Shown here: positions 60,430-64,000 of the stretch, in pieces
How the letters are laid out: each line of letters starts with the position of its first letter
Position numbering within the stretch: position 1 is the first letter of the stretch
Source: Megalonaias nervosa
Taxonomy: Eukaryota > Mollusca > Bivalvia > Unionida > Unionidae
Reading direction: 5' to 3'
Length of the DNA stretch: 64,000 bases
Assembly: GCA_016617855.1 (NCBI GenBank)
Contig: JAECUM010092841.1
Location: forward strand, 62,001 to 126,000
The notes under the pieces: model-generated
What the model was told of the DNA's origin: nothing
Database searches by the model: none
The model's input: only the letters and a program-made list of their open reading frames with translations
Position numbers and translations under genes: made by a program

Positions 60430-61330
60430 TTCTTGAGAGCCTGCTTTTTGTTGGTTAAAGGGGTGGTCTCACAAGACAGTTTTTACTGCACCTTCATTGA
60501 TAACACCTATATTAATAATGCTGAACATAAAACTGATATTAATGAGCCAGTGTATACAGTGAGTGACCACTGTCCACTCTGTATAACTAAACATCCTCCC
60601 AAACTGGCAAATAAAATCATCACCACAATGAAGAACACATACAGACTTGGCACAGTTTGATATGAAAATTTCTTAAATGATTTAATACACAGTCGATACC
60701 ACCAACATAAACTTGAGGCAAGAGATAACAAAAAAGACATGAAAAAACTAATGAAAATGGAGAAATAAAGCACAGTAGCTGAATGGTACAAAAAAAAGAA
60801 TATTATAAACAGGCTGCTGATAAAAATAAAGGTACTGAAACAGTGTGAAGGATCTAACAGAGCTGAATCTTTCCAAGAACAGTTGTTCCTTCCTCGACTT
60901 AAGCAAATTAACAACTCTTTAGTTACAAGAATACAAAAATGGTACTTTGGGATTATTTTTCTTGACTTCAAGGATGCCTTTGACCTAATTCATCATGAAA
61001 TTCTGCAGCAAAAGTTACATTGTTACTAGTTTTACAATTCTGCTCTAGACTAGTTCATATTATACCTAAATCAATAGTCTCAACAAATAACCATTGGCAA
61101 TATTAGCTTACAAACTTATATTATTCATTCAGGGGTTCCTAAAGGCTCTAAATTAGGCCCTTTCCTCTTGATTATTTATGCAAATGATCTTCCATTAAGC
61201 AATAAATTCATGAATACTGATTTGTTTGCATATGTTGCAGCTTTGCACATGTGAAGTTCTGATGCTGAGCTTATCCAAGCAACATTAGGCTCAGACCACA
61301 TTATAGTTCAAACTTGGGTAAAAGAAATAA
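60430..61330 (+). mobile_element. Decayed LINE: endonuclease end and reverse transcriptase start
   Basis: The translation shows VSDHCPLCITKH near 60560 (the SDH motif closing the endonuclease domain). Downstream are IFLDFKDAFDLIHHEIL at about 60957-61010 (RT motif with catalytic Asp), GVPKGSKLGPFLLIIYANDL at about 61130-61195, and DLFAYVAAL near 61220, where the usual ADD is lost. In-frame stops such as near 61027 show it is dead. It belongs to a LINE family different from the copy at 1790-2830, as judged by motif wording. Confidence 0.82.
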
Positions 61331-62585
61331 GTGAAAATATTTTTAAACATGTATAATGCAGGGAACATCACAAAAAATAAAAAAATAAAGCCAGGGAACA
61401 CAAAAATGTTTCTTACAATGAATAATGAGTTGTGGGTCTCTATATTTATTCTAACTGATTTGGAATAATAAATAGTGCTCATGACATTCCAGGATGACTT
61501 TACTTGCAGATCATGAAAACAACTCAGTAAAGATATGGCCATTTTTGATAGACAAGGGTATCTGGCAATAATATCACTACCAGTGATCTATACATTGTCC
61601 CTTCTTAAATTCTGTTATGGAATCAGTCTGGAATTTCTTAATTTCCAAATCATCCAGGTCCAGCACCTTCTCATTTAACATGATAGATGCTAGAGCTGGC
61701 AATAGTAACTCAAACCATTCTGGCGAAGATCACAAAATGCTAGTCCTCATTAGTTTTCTTACAAACTGATCAACTATATTCCCATTGACTTTGTATTCAA
61801 ATCATTGCCATTTCCACACATTTTTAAAAACCTCTGTCCAACCTTTTTGTTCCTGTGTCTCTGTCAATAGTTTGAGATGCCATGTTTGGCAAGGATGCTT
61901 ATTTCCATCAGTCATGATTACATGAAGATTCACAGGATGAGTCAAAATTTTTGACCAATTAGAACCCTCTTTACAATGATCATCTGTTAAGAAACATACA
62001 GAACAAATTCTATTACGATAATCATCTTTACACAGTTAAATTACTGCAGAATGGGGCTGGACAGACCATTATTTGAAACTTGATCAGAGGTGATAAAAAA
62101 GGGTAAATATCAAAGAAAATTGGATTCAGGCCAGGAGAAAAGGGGAATTCCACTTTAAAATGGAAACAAAATCATCACTGACTACTCTGTGTGACAGCCA
62201 AAAATCATGTTCAGTTCTTAACTATGACAGTTAGACTTTGTATCTCCTCCTATTATATTTGGTGGCTTGTCCAACTCACAGTAGCTGTTGGTTTCAAGTG
62301 CTCTGAGAGGTGAATCAAAATGGCAAGGTAAAAATGGAGGAATGTAGCAGTCTATATATATGATGCAACTTACTAACCACCCAAGATGGTATATGCCTTT
62401 CAGTCTAGTTGTATGTGCATCCAGATGTGGTTGGTTCTTGACTGCAACAATGAGACTTTGGATCCACTCCCATTACAATGAGCAGCTAATCTGACTCTCA
62501 GCACATGCAAACCTTATTAAGAATGGGTTTCAACTGCTCTGACAGGTGAATCTGGGTGACATTCAAGGATGAATTGCAAGGTAAG
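61331..62585. other. Possible LINE remnant and unrecognised sequence
   Basis: Continues from the LINE without clear motifs; the 3' limit of the element could not be fixed. Confidence 0.35.
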
Positions 62586-62664
62586 TGTAGAGTATTGTAG
62601 TGTAGTGTAGTGTAGTGTGATGTGGTGTGGTGTGGTGTAGTGAACTGTAGTGTAGTGTAGTGCA
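62586..62664. repeat. (TAGTG)n-type microsatellite
   Basis: TAGTG/TGGTG pentamers, about 14 units with variants. Confidence 0.9.
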
Positions 62665-64000
62665 GGAGGTATATGATGCCACTTATTAACCAGCCGAGCT
62701 GATCTCAACTTTTCAGTCTTGAGGTGTGTGCACCCAAGTGTGAGACAGATGAAACAGGTTCAATTCCCAGCCATGACAGTAGGATCTTGTATCACCCCAC
62801 ATTATATATGTAAACAAATATGCAGCTAAAAATACCTGTCTGATATAGCAATCAATCATATTTGCTGAAACACTTGCTTAATGCTTACAAAAAAAACCCG
62901 TAAATCACAATATCTCAGTATAATTAAATTTTAGTGATTCTATAAATATAGCATTTAAGCAGCATAAAATGTTAACAAATTACCAAATGTTAAAAATGTA
63001 AACTTTCAGTGATAGTTTTAATCCTCCTAATAATTAATGGTATGTACATGCAAGCCATGCTCACAGTGGCAACACAGACAAAATTAAGTGTGGATGCTAT
63101 ATTCCTGCAAAAAGTGTTATCAAACCATGTATAACATGAATCACAGCCAACAATGAGGGATGCTATCACCTGCTTGGTTGCAATAATGTGTTTATTGAAT
63201 CTTTCTCAAATAAACCTTTCCATTTCATGAAATTCTCCAAGTAAATTAACTTAGACATTTAAAAATGTTCACATCTGCAGTAGAATTTTATTATTATGAA
63301 CATGGATATAGAAAATTTATTAGTGCAAAGTAGATTTTCATACCATGTATGCACAAGATGAATATAGGTTTAGAAAATTATAGATATCAATGTTTGTTCA
63401 GTTGGTGTGAGTTGTTTTTCAAGGACTTGTCAAAGAGTTTTCATGAACTTCCATAAGGTTTTCAAGGTGTATTTATTCTTACAGAAACTGAACTGTCTTT
63501 CTGAATAATTTACTTTATTTGTCACTGCATCATATAGATATGAAAGCTGAAAACACCCCCACTCCTCAACCACATAGCTAATAAGCACGCCACTAAAACG
63601 AAGGGATGCTATTCCAACTGGTAACCACCCTGTCACATGCTGATTGAATCATTCAGTTGTATTTCATTTTATTTATTAATTCATTATTTTTGGAAATTAA
63701 ATTAACAAAAGTTTGGAATTTAAAAAGTGACATATTTTATTCAGTTTTAATGTTTTTGTATTCAGTCATACAAATTCAAGGAGTTTCAGGGAAAATTCAA
63801 AGAGTTTATCAGCTAATTTAAGCTCTTTTCAAAACCAACCTTTATAAAAAATCAAGGAGTTCTTAAGGCAGCCTCAAATTCAAGAATTTTTCAAAGGGAT
63901 TTGAACCATGAATATATGTAAGTAATATCTGAAGGTCCCAAGATGTTTGTAACAAAAGAGTTTCAATGTATATCAATAAGTTTATATATCAAATGTTACA
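62665..64000. other. AK9 intron or upstream sequence, nothing recognised
   Basis: No exon fitting the AK9 protein upstream of EEDPNRNKKK was found, and no other gene. Confidence 0.45.

Noticed and set aside
60507..60971. 154-codon minus-strand frame, hydrophobic
   Set aside because: Antisense to LINE coding sequence (endonuclease end and RT start); the sense strand explains it.
58775..64000. Search for further AK9 exons
   Set aside because: No minus-strand frame with flanking AG/GT signals and AK9-like content was found, so the gene is taken to continue beyond the window.

Overview
The window is animal nuclear DNA: AT-rich, intron-rich and full of repeats, with no bacterial-style gene packing. 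It is dominated by one gene on the minus strand. Seventeen consecutive exons between 58774 and 7163 encode the last 1016 residues of adenylate kinase 9 (AK9), ending at a TAA stop. All 34 inferred intron/exon edges except the unseen 5' side have GT/AG signals, and the intron phases chain without a break (3051 coding bases, divisible by three). The 5' part of the gene lies beyond base 64000. The repeat style (tRNA-derived SINEs with a CAACC-type tail, roughly 150-bp tandem repeats carrying a CATAACTC core, pogo-like MITEs, a Gmr1-like Gypsy element) suggests a marine invertebrate, most likely a mollusc such as a bivalve. That assignment is inference only.

Layout. 1-7162 is downstream of AK9. 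It holds a hairpin MITE, a 43-bp minisatellite, a decayed LINE reverse transcriptase and a SINE. 7163-21519 holds the last six AK9 exons, with introns containing a large pogo-like inverted-repeat element (11567-13153), three copies of a double-hairpin MITE, two SINE families and diverged tandem arrays. 21520-36700 is a 15.2-kb intron containing a 71-bp satellite (21890-23100), a complete but dead LTR retrotransposon (24221-32025, perfect 5-bp target duplication) and a 73-bp satellite split by a SINE. 36701-58774 holds the other eleven exons, and its introns contain a 17/10-bp array, microsatellites, a 45-bp minisatellite, a 155-bp array, a solo LTR (52743-54125, perfect target duplication), a pogo-like MITE and a 40-bp minisatellite. 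58775-64000 is the next AK9 intron, with a decayed LINE and simple repeats.

Protein. The AK9 segment carries two nucleoside-monophosphate-kinase folds with P-loops GPRGAGKT and GPPKSGKT. The first is interrupted by long Glu-rich and Lys/Arg-rich insertions. Four copies of a CPV...Y...P..Y module, resembling a YHS-type domain without its metal-binding cysteines, precede, separate or follow the kinase folds.

The most unusual item is the LTR element. Its domains are Gypsy-type (HHCC-DDE integrase with GPY/F module, Gypsy reverse transcriptase and RNase H), but their order is gag-protease-integrase-reverse transcriptase-RNase H, the Copia-like order known from Gmr1-like elements. All its enzymes are broken by stops, frameshifts and loss of catalytic residues.
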